Position numbers and translations under genes: made by a program. A DNA stretch of 47,104 bases from Pseudomonadota bacterium. Its GTDB lineage: Bacteria; Pseudomonadota; Alphaproteobacteria; Caulobacterales; Caulobacteraceae. The DNA is taken from contig CAUJHW010000145.1 of assembly GCA_963205005.1 (NCBI GenBank), positions 1 through 47,104 on the forward strand. Direction: 5' to 3'. Below are positions 7,930 to 15,801 of this stretch, one piece after another (position 1 is the stretch's first letter; each line of letters begins with the position of its first letter). The notes beneath the pieces are model-generated. The model was not told where the DNA came from. It saw nothing but the letters and a program-made list of their open reading frames with translations, and searched no databases.

Positions 7930-9585
7930 CTACGCCGCCCGGGCGTCGTCTCCATACACCGGCGCGTCGTCCGACGGCAGGAAGGCCCGGCCGCGGATGG
8001 AATCGGAGATCTTCTCGGCAATCATCATGGTGGGGGCATTGGTGTTCCCACCCACCAAGGTCGGCATGACCGAAGCATCGACGACCCGCAGGCCACTCAG
8101 ACCCTGGACGCGGCACTCGTTGTCCACGACAGCCATGGCGTCACCAGACACGCCCATGCGGCAGGTGCCGACCGGGTGATAGATGGTCTCGGCCGACCTG
8201 CGGATCCAGGCGTCGATCTCCTCGTCGGTCTCGACGGACGCCCCCGGCGCGTATTCCGAGCGGATATAGGGTTTCAGCGCGGCCTGGGCGGCCACATGGC
8301 GCATCATCCGGACGCCTTCGCGCAACGCGCGGCGGTCTTCTTCCGCTGACAGGTAGTTCGCGAAGATTGCCGGATCGTCCTTGGGATCTGCCGAGCGAAG
8401 TCCAACCCGGCCGCGGCTCTCCGGGCGAAGCTGGCAGACGTGGAAGGTGAACCCGTCCTTCTCCACCGAGACCTTGCCGTGATCCTGCATGATCGCCAGC
8501 ACGGTGTGGACCTGCAGGTCCGGCCGGTCCAGATCGGGGCGCGAACGCAGGAAAGCGCCGCTCTCCAGCGCCTGGGTCCGCCCCAGCCCCTTGCGGAACA
8601 GCATGTAGTTGAGCCCGATCGCCAGGGTCTTCAGCAGCCCCTTCCGCTGGGAATAGAGCGTGATCGGGTCGGGGCACTCCCAGGACATGCAGACGTCGAG
8701 ATGGTCCTGCAGGTTGGCGCCGACGCCCTTCAGCTCGTGCACCACCTTGATGCCGTGCTTCGTCAGCTCCTCGGAATCGCCGATCCCAGACAGTTGCAGG
8801 ATCTGGGGCGACTGCACCGCGCCCGCGCACAGCAGGACCTCGGCGTCGGCGTGGATGATCCGCGCCGGCTTGTCGCCTTCGATCACCTCAACCCCGGTCG
8901 CACGGCCGTTCTCGATGACAATTCGGGTCGTCCGCGCATTGGTGAGGCAGGTCAGGTTCGCCCGGGTCAGGACCGGGTACAGATAGGCCCGCGCCGCGCT
9001 CCAGCGCTCGCCGTCCTTTGTCGTCAGCTGGTAAGGTCCCCATCCTTCCTGCTGGAAGCCGTTGAAGTCCTTGGTCACCGGGAAGCCGGCCTCCTCGCCG
9101 GCCTTGACGGCCGCGTGGTAGATCGGGTTCGGGTCCTTTGTCTTGGACACGTGAAGCGGGCCCTCCCCGCCGTGCCAGGCGTCGCCGCCACCCTCGAGGC
9201 TTTCCGAACGCTTGAAGTAGGGCAGCACCTCAGCATAGCTCCAGCCACCCAGGCCCATCTGTCGCCACTGGTCGTAGTCGCGCGCGTGGCCGCGGATATA
9301 GATCATGCCGTTGATCGACGACGAACCGCCCCACCCCTTGCCCCGGGGCCACCACAGCTTGCGGTCATTGAGCTGCGGCTCCGGCTCGGTCCAGAAGCCC
9401 CAGTTATAGGGCCCCTGCTTGCCGATCAGGCCGCCGACGCCGGCGGGCATTGTGATCATCAGCGACTTGTCCTTGCCGCCGGCTTCCAGCAGCAGGACGC
9501 GCTTGGTCCCGTCCTCAGTCAGCCGGTTGGCCAGAACGCAGCCGGCCGAACCCGCGCCGATGATGATGTAGTCGTACCGTTCCAC
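7930..9585 (-). CDS. GMC-family FAD-dependent oxidoreductase (choline/alcohol dehydrogenase-like)
   Basis: A 551-aa flavoprotein that oxidises alcohol groups using FAD. The N-terminus has the dinucleotide fold (YDYIIIGAGSAGCVLANRL). GMC signature 1 follows (RGKGWGGSSSINGMIYIRG), then signature 2 (GAVQSPQILQLSGIG), and the C-terminal active-site region (YHPVGTCRMG, then NTNAPTMMIAEK). It resembles BetA choline dehydrogenase and the broader alcohol dehydrogenase group, and no betaine genes are adjacent, so the substrate is open. A GTG start at 9585 is preferred, since it begins VERYDYIIIG as relatives do and has an AGGGA site upstream. An ATG at 9666 would add 27 uncharacteristic residues. Confidence 0.9.
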   Translation of the reverse strand: MERYDYIIIGAGSAGCVLANRLTEDGTKRVLLLEAGGKDKSLMITMPAGVGGLIGKQGPYNWGFWTEPEPQLNDRKLWWPRGKGWGGSSSINGMIYIRGHARDYDQWRQMGLGGWSYAEVLPYFKRSESLEGGGDAWHGGEGPLHVSKTKDPNPIYHAAVKAGEEAGFPVTKDFNGFQQEGWGPYQLTTKDGERWSAARAYLYPVLTRANLTCLTNARTTRIVIENGRATGVEVIEGDKPARIIHADAEVLLCAGAVQSPQILQLSGIGDSEELTKHGIKVVHELKGVGANLQDHLDVCMSWECPDPITLYSQRKGLLKTLAIGLNYMLFRKGLGRTQALESGAFLRSRPDLDRPDLQVHTVLAIMQDHGKVSVEKDGFTFHVCQLRPESRGRVGLRSADPKDDPAIFANYLSAEEDRRALREGVRMMRHVAAQAALKPYIRSEYAPGASVETDEEIDAWIRRSAETIYHPVGTCRMGVSGDAMAVVDNECRVQGLSGLRVVDASVMPTLVGGNTNAPTMMIAEKISDSIRGRAFLPSDDAPVYGDDARAA

Positions 9586-9684
9586 GGCGTGTCGTCCCTG
9601 AACGCTGGTGAGAGGCCGGGACACTGTCTTACCCGGGGCCGCCCCGCAAGGTGACTCCCGCGTCAACTTTGCGGAAACTGCCCG

Positions 9685-10749
9685 TCAGGCCAGCCCCAGC
9701 CAGATTACCGCCAGCACAAAGAGAATCAGGGCGATGCTGGCGAAGATCAGCAGCAGCGCCGTCCGCCAGAGGGTCGAGGCGAGCCCCAGTCCGTAGGCGC
9801 CCTTGAGCTGAAAGAACATGTGCGCCGGCACGATCGCCGGCACGCAGGCCGCCGCGAAGCCGCCCAGTCCTTCATTCAGCCGCAGCAGCAGCGCGACCAT
9901 CATGGTCAGCAGCGACATGAACGTCAGCGAATAGAGAATGAACACCCCGTGGTCGTAGAGGGTGACGCTCCGCCGCCACAGGAACAGCAGCGCCACGAAG
10001 GGGATCGAGATCGGCACCAGCAGGAAAGAGAATTTGTAGAAGGTCTGCTGCAGCTTGTAGAGCGCCAGCTGCGGGTTCTCGAGCTTGTGGCGGACCTTCT
10101 CGTTGAACGCGTCACTGCCCAGATCGAGATCGAACTGGTCCTTGCGGGCGGCGTCGGCGATGGCGTCCGATAGGTTCTCGTAGCTGACATCGACATTTCC
10201 GGCCGCGTCGGTCCGGATTTGGGCCTGACCCGTCTCGGCCGCCTTCAGCGCGGCTTCCGCCAGTACGCGCTTCTCCGGAGAGGCCTTGGCGAGCTCCTCG
10301 CGCGCGGCGGCGATCGCCACCCGGCGTTCAGCGACCGCGGAGGCGGCGCCGTTCAGCAGCGGGCGCTCCTTCGGCGCCGGCATGTAGCTGAGCAGCATGA
10401 ACATGATGAAGATCGTGAACAGGAAGATCGCCAGGGGCGACACATAGCGCGCCCGCTTGCCTTCGACCCATTCCCGCGTCAGGCGGCCCGGACGGAACAC
10501 CAGCATCGGCAGGGTCCGCCAGGTGCGGCTGTCGAAGTGCATCACCCCGTGCAGCAGTTCTTCACCGAGGTGCAGCAGGGTGCGATGTATGTGGCTGGGA
10601 TTGCCGCAGTTGTGACAGAAGCGGCCGACGGTCTCGGTCCCGCAGTCGGCGCATACGGCATGGGCATCGCCGGCGCGGCCGGTTGGCGTCTCGAACGCCG
10701 AGGCGACCAGCCCCTCGGTCGCCGCTCCGCCGATCACCTCGATGTCCAT
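9685..10749 (-). CDS. DUF3667 membrane protein with zinc ribbon
   Basis: A 354-aa protein. The N-terminal part has a zinc-ribbon pattern of two CxxC knuckles (CADC, CHNC, about 33-51), followed by the DUF3667 signature around TWRTLPMLVFRPGRLTREW and KRARYVSPLAIFLF. A hydrophobic helix follows, then an Ala/Glu-rich segment of about 100 residues probably outside the membrane, and three or four C-terminal membrane helices. The family function is unknown. Its upstream neighbour on the same strand (DUF805) is also a small membrane protein, 66 bp away. Confidence 0.88.
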   Translation of the reverse strand: MDIEVIGGAATEGLVASAFETPTGRAGDAHAVCADCGTETVGRFCHNCGNPSHIHRTLLHLGEELLHGVMHFDSRTWRTLPMLVFRPGRLTREWVEGKRARYVSPLAIFLFTIFIMFMLLSYMPAPKERPLLNGAASAVAERRVAIAAAREELAKASPEKRVLAEAALKAAETGQAQIRTDAAGNVDVSYENLSDAIADAARKDQFDLDLGSDAFNEKVRHKLENPQLALYKLQQTFYKFSFLLVPISIPFVALLFLWRRSVTLYDHGVFILYSLTFMSLLTMMVALLLRLNEGLGGFAAACVPAIVPAHMFFQLKGAYGLGLASTLWRTALLLIFASIALILFVLAVIWLGLA

Positions 10750-10815
10750 TAGATGGTTCCCGCCACACCCTTGTGGAATGTGCCGGGATTGGCGCGGGGG
10801 AACAAGGCGCGGGGG

Positions 10816-11298
10816 TTAGTCGAACACCTCGACTGCCATCACGCCCTTTGGATCGGCGCCGAACCGATTGGGACCGGGGTTTCCCGCCAAAACGCCGAAC
10901 TCCACAAAGCCCCAGATGACCACAGCCAAAACCGGCAGCATTGAGTATCCATAGGCTGGATTCGGCGGATCCCCGCGAAACACCTGGCTCGCCACCTGAA
11001 CTGCGGCGAGCGGGAACAGGTAGAAAACGACCAGCCACCAGGCCGACTTGCCCCGATCATGCAGTCGCCGCGAACTCACCGCCAGACTGAGCACATAGGA
11101 CACCAGGACGGCTACAACGGCCGCCATGATCCAACTGGCCTCGATCTTGAGTCTGAGGAGCGACGCGTCACCCGTGACCCACTGACTTAGGATGACGAAC
11201 GGCAAGATCTGGCCTGCGTTGGCGATGATCGTCACCAACCAGTACTCACCCCGCCGTGCGCGACCGGAAAACCAGAATAATCGCCAGAACCGCTGCAA
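10816..11298 (-). CDS. DUF805 membrane protein
   Basis: A 160-aa inner-membrane protein with the DUF805 signature: an N-terminal FSGRARRGEYW segment, several hydrophobic helices, and the conserved SSRRLHDRGKSAWW motif (about 76-89). The C-terminus has the usual PNRFGADP. The start is a TTG at 11298, immediately after the TGA of the enoyl-CoA hydratase gene (TGATTG); no earlier in-frame start exists. An AAGGG lies about 7 bp upstream. Translational coupling to the hydratase gene is therefore likely. The function is unknown. Confidence 0.85.
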   Translation of the reverse strand: MQRFWRLFWFSGRARRGEYWLVTIIANAGQILPFVILSQWVTGDASLLRLKIEASWIMAAVVAVLVSYVLSLAVSSRRLHDRGKSAWWLVVFYLFPLAAVQVASQVFRGDPPNPAYGYSMLPVLAVVIWGFVEFGVLAGNPGPNRFGADPKGVMAVEVFD

Positions 11299-12081
11299 TC
11301 AGCGCCCTTGCCAGTTCGGCGCGCGTTTCTGGGCGAAGGCCAGCGGGCCTTCCTTGAAGTCTTCTGACGTGTAGAGCGCGGCGATGGCCGGGTATTTGTT
11401 CTGCCCCTTGAGCGCCGCTTCCAGGCTGGGTTCGTCGAGGCCCTTGTAGACCGCCTCCTTCGACGCCCGGATCGACATCGGGCCCAGTTCGCAGATCACC
11501 TTTGCCAGATCGGTCGCCGCCCGCATCAGGTCCTCCGGCGCCGTCACCTCGTGAACAAAGCCCAGATCCTTGCCCTCGGCCGCCGACACGCGGCGCGCAG
11601 TCAGGATCATGCTCATGGCCCGCTTGGTCCCGATGGCCCGCGGCAGGCGGTGCAGACCGCCGGCCAGAGCGGCCAGGCCGACGCGCGGTTCCGGCAGTGC
11701 GAACACGGCCTTCTCCGAGGCGACGATGATGTCGCAGGCAAGCGCGATCTCGAACCCGCCGCCCATGGCCACACCGTTCACCGCCGCGATCAGCGGCTTG
11801 GTCAGGTCGAAGCGGGAGGTCAGACCGGCGAAACCTGAGGCCGGGCTCCCCATCTTGCCGCCGCCGGCCTGATGCTTGAGGTCGTTGCCGGCCGAGAATG
11901 CGCGGTCGCCCGCCCCGGTGACGATGCCCACCCACTGGTCCGGATCCGCCGCGAAGGCGTTGAACGCATCGTCCAGTTCGAAGTGCGCCGGCGAATGCAG
12001 GGCGTTCATCACGTCCTGCCGGTTCAGCGTGAAGGTGGTGATCGGTCCGTCGCGTTCGACTTTGACGAATTCATAGGTCAT
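11299..12081 (-). CDS. Enoyl-CoA hydratase/isomerase family protein
   Basis: A 260-aa crotonase-fold protein. Crotonase enzymes hydrate or isomerise acyl-CoA thioesters. The two oxyanion-hole segments are present (FSAGNDLKH near 60-68, and NGVAMGGGFEIALACD near 98-113), as is the PEPRVGLAALAGG region that carries the second catalytic Glu in hydratases. The start at 12081 has a GGGAG site 8 bp upstream; an in-frame start at 12132 would overlap the upstream gene. The exact substrate is unknown. Its neighbours, the carbonic anhydrase-like gene upstream and DUF805 downstream, give no pathway clue. Confidence 0.9.
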   Translation of the reverse strand: MTYEFVKVERDGPITTFTLNRQDVMNALHSPAHFELDDAFNAFAADPDQWVGIVTGAGDRAFSAGNDLKHQAGGGKMGSPASGFAGLTSRFDLTKPLIAAVNGVAMGGGFEIALACDIIVASEKAVFALPEPRVGLAALAGGLHRLPRAIGTKRAMSMILTARRVSAAEGKDLGFVHEVTAPEDLMRAATDLAKVICELGPMSIRASKEAVYKGLDEPSLEAALKGQNKYPAIAALYTSEDFKEGPLAFAQKRAPNWQGR

Positions 12082-12128
12082 GGCGTTTCTCCCGTTTGCC
12101 CGACCGTCTCCGGGCGCCGTTAGGTCCG

Positions 12129-12659
12129 TCAAGTGACCTGCGACAGCTCGCGCCGGTAGCGCTTCCAGTTCTCGACGTAGTGCGCCGAGCCGATTGCCAC
12201 GCGGGCGGCCTGTTCCGGGCTGAGCTCGCGCACCACCTTACCTGGCGCGCCCATCACCAGCGAGTTGTCGGGTATCACCTTGCCCTCGGTGATCAGGCAG
12301 TTGGCCCCGATCAGGCAGTTCTTCCCAATGACCGCGCCGTTGAGGACGATCGAACCGATCCCCACCAGGCTGCCGTCGCCGATGGTGCAGCCGTGCAGCA
12401 TCACCATGTGCCCGACCGTGACGTTCGCCCCGATGGTGCAGGGCGAGCCCGTGTCGGTGTGCACGACGCTGCCGTCCTGGATGTTCGAGCCCTCCCCGAT
12501 GATGATCGGGTCGTTGTCACCGCGAAGCGTGACACCCCACCACACCGAGGCGTTTTTCTTGAGAATCACCCGCCCCATAACCGCAGCGTTCGGCGCAATC
12601 CAGTATTCGTCATCATTTGGTAGCTCTGGTGTCACATTGCCCAAGTTGTAGACGCTCAC
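12129..12659 (-). CDS. Gamma carbonic anhydrase family protein
   Basis: A 176-aa left-handed beta-helix protein of hexapeptide repeats, in the gamma-carbonic anhydrase/YrdA/PaaY group. The three metal-ligand histidines are in place (H67 in VVHTDT; H84 and H89 in VGHMVMLHG). The N-terminus begins directly with the beta-helix and there is no signal peptide, so it is a cytoplasmic trimer. Family members bind Zn or Fe; many short forms have weak or no anhydrase activity and some act as CoA-ester thioesterases. The last is compatible with the enoyl-CoA hydratase 47 bp downstream, but this is inference. Confidence 0.92.
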   Translation of the reverse strand: MSVYNLGNVTPELPNDDEYWIAPNAAVMGRVILKKNASVWWGVTLRGDNDPIIIGEGSNIQDGSVVHTDTGSPCTIGANVTVGHMVMLHGCTIGDGSLVGIGSIVLNGAVIGKNCLIGANCLITEGKVIPDNSLVMGAPGKVVRELSPEQAARVAIGSAHYVENWKRYRRELSQVT

Positions 12660-12724
12660 GACAGCTCCCCAATTCTTTCCACCCCAGGCCCTTTAACGAC
12701 TCGTAAAGGACGCTAGGCTCATCT

Positions 12725-12961
12725 TAGTCGTGCGATTCGAGCAGGCGAAAGCCTTCCCGAAAGCCGCCGCGAAGGTTTCCTTCGTGTTCTCGCGCTGGAC
12801 GGAGTGGATGGCGTCGAGTGTGTTGTTCCTACGGGCGATCTCGCCCGGACCCGCAGCAGATGGCGAGCCGCCAGGCTCTGTCCCTGGCCGGTCCGCACGC
12901 CGCCTCTATCGTCTTCCCCCATTTTTCGAAGGGCGCTCCCAGTCACGGGACGCCCTTTTTT
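12725..12961 (+). ncRNA. Candidate structured RNA / leader of phoH
   Basis: This gene-free stretch can form several nested stems: 12770-12775 with 12779-12784, 12832-12837 with 12842-12847, 12846-12851 with 12890-12895 enclosing 12870-12875 with 12883-12888, and a final intrinsic terminator at 12929-12961. It ends 22 bp before the phoH ATG, so it may be a cis-regulatory leader (attenuator) or a separate small RNA. The 5' end is estimated from a weak promoter-like GCTAGG near 12710. I do not recognise it as 6S, SRP, tmRNA or RNase P RNA. Confidence 0.4.
12929..12961 (+). terminator. Intrinsic terminator just upstream of phoH
   Basis: AAGGGCG (12929-12935) pairs with CGCCCTT (12951-12957), with an inner CCC/GGG pairing, followed by a run of six T. 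It is a textbook rho-independent terminator in the same direction as phoH. Only 22 bp separate it from the phoH start codon, leaving no room for another promoter. Confidence 0.75.
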
Positions 12962-12983
12962 CTTGCCCCCACGGAGGCTTCTG

Positions 12984-13748
12984 ATGACCAAGCGAGCCCT
13001 GAAGCGACAGCTGCGCGAAGGCGCGTTCGACGCGGGCCAATTCGAGGGAGATGACAAGATCCGGCGGTTGCCGATCGATCGCGCCTGGTCACCATTGAAC
13101 CATCACAACGACGACCGCGAGCAGAGCTACGTCAAGACGATCAAGGCCAAGTCGCCGGGCCAGCAGGAGCTGATCAACGCCATCGACGCCAAGAACCTTG
13201 TCCTGGCGCTGGGGCCAGCCGGCACCGGCAAGACTTACCTCGCCATCGCCAAGGCGGTGGAGGCCCTGGAAAGCGGTCGCGTCGGGCGGATCGTACTGTC
13301 CCGTCCGGCAGTCGAGGCCGGCGAATCCATCGGCTTCCTGCCCGGCGACGCCGAGGACAAGCTCGCGCCCTATCTGCGCCCGCTCTACGACGCCCTGTCC
13401 GACCGTCTGTCGATGAAGCGGGTCCGGGCGCTGATGAGCGAGGGCGCGATCGAGATCGCTCCGGTCGGTTTCATGCGCGGACGCACGCTCAACAATGCCT
13501 TCGTGGTGATCGACGAGGCCCAGAACTGCACCTACGTGCAGCTCAAGATGCTGCTCACCAGGCTCGGCTGGCACTCCACAATGGTGGTGACCGGCGACCC
13601 CGACCAGTCGGACCTCCTGCCGGAATTCTCCGGCCTGGCGACGGCGGCCCAGAAGCTGGAGGCGGTCGGCAATATCGCGGTCGTGCGGCTGGCCGATCGG
13701 GACATCGTCCGCCATCCGCTGGTCGCGGAGATGCTGGGCGTCCTATAG
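12984..13748 (+). CDS. PhoH family protein
   Basis: A 254-aa P-loop ATPase of the PhoH family. Walker A is GPAGTGKT (77-84) and Walker B is VVIDEAQN (174-181). The family arginine-rich and VTGDPDQSDL segments follow. No KH or PIN domain is attached, so this is the short form. PhoH proteins are thought to act on RNA, in ribosome biogenesis or mRNA turnover, but a firm biochemical role is lacking. A GGAGG site lies 6 bp upstream of the ATG. The gene follows a terminator-bearing leader, and a GC-rich hairpin without a T-tract lies after the stop. Confidence 0.93.
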   Translation: MTKRALKRQLREGAFDAGQFEGDDKIRRLPIDRAWSPLNHHNDDREQSYVKTIKAKSPGQQELINAIDAKNLVLALGPAGTGKTYLAIAKAVEALESGRVGRIVLSRPAVEAGESIGFLPGDAEDKLAPYLRPLYDALSDRLSMKRVRALMSEGAIEIAPVGFMRGRTLNNAFVVIDEAQNCTYVQLKMLLTRLGWHSTMVVTGDPDQSDLLPEFSGLATAAQKLEAVGNIAVVRLADRDIVRHPLVAEMLGVL

Positions 13749-13768
13749 CCCCCGACAGTTATTCAGAC

Positions 13769-13799
13769 AGGCCCGCTCTTCCGCACCAAGGGCGGGCCT
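13769..13799 (+). terminator. Hairpin terminator after phoH
   Basis: AGGCCCGC (13769-13776) pairs with GCGGGCCT (13792-13799) 20 bp after the phoH stop codon. A short T-poor tail follows, so it is a plausible but not strong intrinsic terminator. Confidence 0.6.
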
Positions 13800-13823
13800 T
13801 GTCATGCCTGATTCGCGAGACTA

Positions 13824-13846
13824 GATAGTTCGCCAACCTAACTATC
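13824..13846. promoter_or_regulatory. Inverted-repeat operator of the MarR/MFS operon
   Basis: GATAGTT and AACTATC form a perfect 7-bp inverted repeat with a 9-bp centre, ending 9 bp before the marR start codon. Size and position fit a MarR-family dimer site used for autorepression of the regulator and the downstream efflux gene. Confidence 0.65.
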
Positions 13847-13854
13847 GAGACGAC

Positions 13855-14298
13855 ATGGCGGACAGCGATTCCAGTCCTGTCGAGATCGTGGACCTCGCCG
13901 ACGCCTTGCGCCCGGCGATCCTGCGGGTCTCGCGACGGCTGCGGCAGGAGGCCCAGAAGGTCGGACTGTCCGCGCAGGACGCCATGCTGCTGGGCCATAT
14001 CCGCAAGCATCCGGGGGTCGGTGTCAGCGCCCTGGCCGATGCCGAGCGTACGTCGAAGCCGACCATGAGCGCTCACATCAAGCGGCTCGAGGCGGCGGGC
14101 CTCGTCGCCCGCGCCGGAGACGCCGCCGACGGCCGTCGCTCGGGCCTGGCCATCACCCCGGCGGGCCTCCGCAAACTCGAGACCATCCGCCGCGAACGAA
14201 ACGACTGGCTGGCCGCCCGACTGGCCCGCCTCCCCGCCGACGACCGCGCGACACTGGCCGCCGCGGCTCCCGCCATTCTTCGGCTGATCGACCCATGA
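13855..14298 (+). CDS. MarR-family transcriptional regulator
   Basis: A 147-aa winged-helix regulator. The DNA-binding part is VGVSALADAERTSKPTMSAH (about 61-80), with the wing GDAADGRRSGLAITPAG (about 91-107). The first and last helices form the dimer interface. MarR proteins repress efflux pumps and are released by small aromatic ligands. The gene overlaps the MFS exporter by 4 bp (ATGA), and an inverted repeat lies just before its ATG. Together these make a self-regulated drug or phenolic-efflux operon very likely. Confidence 0.93.
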   Translation: MADSDSSPVEIVDLADALRPAILRVSRRLRQEAQKVGLSAQDAMLLGHIRKHPGVGVSALADAERTSKPTMSAHIKRLEAAGLVARAGDAADGRRSGLAITPAGLRKLETIRRERNDWLAARLARLPADDRATLAAAAPAILRLIDP

Positions 14299-15737
14299 CC
14301 GCCCGCGACGACGCACGCAGCGCCAGCGCCCCCAAGAACCCGGGCGAGTTCACCCGTGGCTGGCTCGTGCCCGCCATCATCGGCTCGGCCCTGCTGATGC
14401 AGACCCTCAACGCCACGGTCATCGCCAACGCGCTGCCCGCCATGGCCCATACTTTCGGCGTCGAACCGCTGCGACTGAACATCGCCATCACCATCTACCT
14501 GCTCTCGGCAGCCATCTTCCTGCCCCTCTCGGGCTGGCTGGCCGACCGCTTCGGCGCCCGGCGCGTCTTCATGAGCTCGATCGTGCTCTACGCGGTCGGC
14601 TCGATCGCCTGCGGCCTGTCGCACGGCCTGTGGGAACTGATCGGCGCCCGGTTCATCCAGGGCGCGGCGGGCGCGACCCTGATGCCCGTGGGCCGGCTGG
14701 TCCTCCTGCGCACCACGCCGAAGAGCGAACTGGTCGGCGCCCTGTCCGTGGTGACCATGCCGGCGCTGCTGGGCCCCGTGTTCGGACCTGTCCTGGGCGG
14801 GGCCATCGTCACCTTCGCCGACTGGCGCTGGATCTTCTTCATGAACCTGCCGATCGCGGTCAGCGGCTTGATCCTGGTCTATCGCTTCGTCCCCGAAGTC
14901 CGCGAGACCGATCCACCGCCCGTCGACGTGCCCGGCATCCTGCTCACCGGCATAGGCCTGGCCGCGCTGATCTTCGGGTTCGAGAGTCTTGGCCGCCACG
15001 CCGTCCCTCCAGCCATGATCGCAGGCCTGTTTGGTGGCGGGCTGACGGCGCTCGCGGCCTATGCCTGGCATGCGCGGCGGACCCCGCACGCGGCGGTCGA
15101 CCTGAAGATCTTTCGCAAGGCCACATTCTCGGCCTCGGTCATCGGCGGCGGCTTCATGCGCATCGCCATGGGGGCCAACCCGTTCCTGCTGGCCATGCTG
15201 CTGCAGGTCGCCTTCGGGCTGTCGGCCTTCGTGGCCGGGACCATGACCTGCATTTCCGCCCTCGGCGCCCTGCTGATGAAGACCGCGGCGCCGCCGATCC
15301 TGCGGCGGTTCGGGTTCCGCTCCGTGCTGCTGGCAAACGCCTTCATCGTGGCCGCCAGCTTCATGGCCTACGCCCTGTTCCGGCCGGACTGGCCACACTG
15401 GGCCATCGCCTTGATCCTGGGGATTGGCGGCTTCTTCCGGTCCCTCCAGTTCACCTCCCTCAACGGGATGGCCTATGCCGACATCGATCAGGACCAGATG
15501 AGCAAGGCGGCCACGACCTCCTCCATGGCCCAGCAGCTTGTGCAGTCCATCGGCATCGGGCTCTCTGCCAGCCTCCTCGCGGTGTTGATGCGCCTGCAGG
15601 GTGAGACGAAGCTTACCGTCGCTGTGGTCTCGCCGGCCTTCATCGTGGTGGGCCTTGTCACCCTGGGCTCTGTGTTCTGGTTCCTGCGCCTGCCGGCCGA
15701 TGCCGGTGACGAGATGAATGGCCGGGGCCCCATCTAG
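14295..15737 (+). CDS. MFS transporter, DHA2 (drug:H+ antiporter) type
   Basis: A 480-aa polytopic protein of the major facilitator superfamily. The N-terminal motif ADRFGARRVF (motif A, about 76-85) and the RFIQGAAGATLMPVGR segment (motif B/C region) are typical of the 14-helix DHA2 exporters. The first helix begins near GWLVPAIIGSALLM. It sits in the inner membrane and would extrude hydrophobic compounds with proton exchange. It is translationally coupled to the MarR gene. A small hairpin (15765-15783) lies between it and the next gene. Confidence 0.92.
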   Translation: MTARDDARSASAPKNPGEFTRGWLVPAIIGSALLMQTLNATVIANALPAMAHTFGVEPLRLNIAITIYLLSAAIFLPLSGWLADRFGARRVFMSSIVLYAVGSIACGLSHGLWELIGARFIQGAAGATLMPVGRLVLLRTTPKSELVGALSVVTMPALLGPVFGPVLGGAIVTFADWRWIFFMNLPIAVSGLILVYRFVPEVRETDPPPVDVPGILLTGIGLAALIFGFESLGRHAVPPAMIAGLFGGGLTALAAYAWHARRTPHAAVDLKIFRKATFSASVIGGGFMRIAMGANPFLLAMLLQVAFGLSAFVAGTMTCISALGALLMKTAAPPILRRFGFRSVLLANAFIVAASFMAYALFRPDWPHWAIALILGIGGFFRSLQFTSLNGMAYADIDQDQMSKAATTSSMAQQLVQSIGIGLSASLLAVLMRLQGETKLTVAVVSPAFIVVGLVTLGSVFWFLRLPADAGDEMNGRGPI

Positions 15738-15801
15738 GCGAAACCTTGCCGAGACCCTAAGATGGGCGCGAAGTTTTAGCGCCACTGTTGAGCTTAAGAG
15801 C

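Noticed and set aside
12725..12961. Identity as 6S RNA
   Set aside because: I could not match the conserved central bubble with confidence, and the stretch is longer than usual for 6S, so only a generic structured RNA is claimed.
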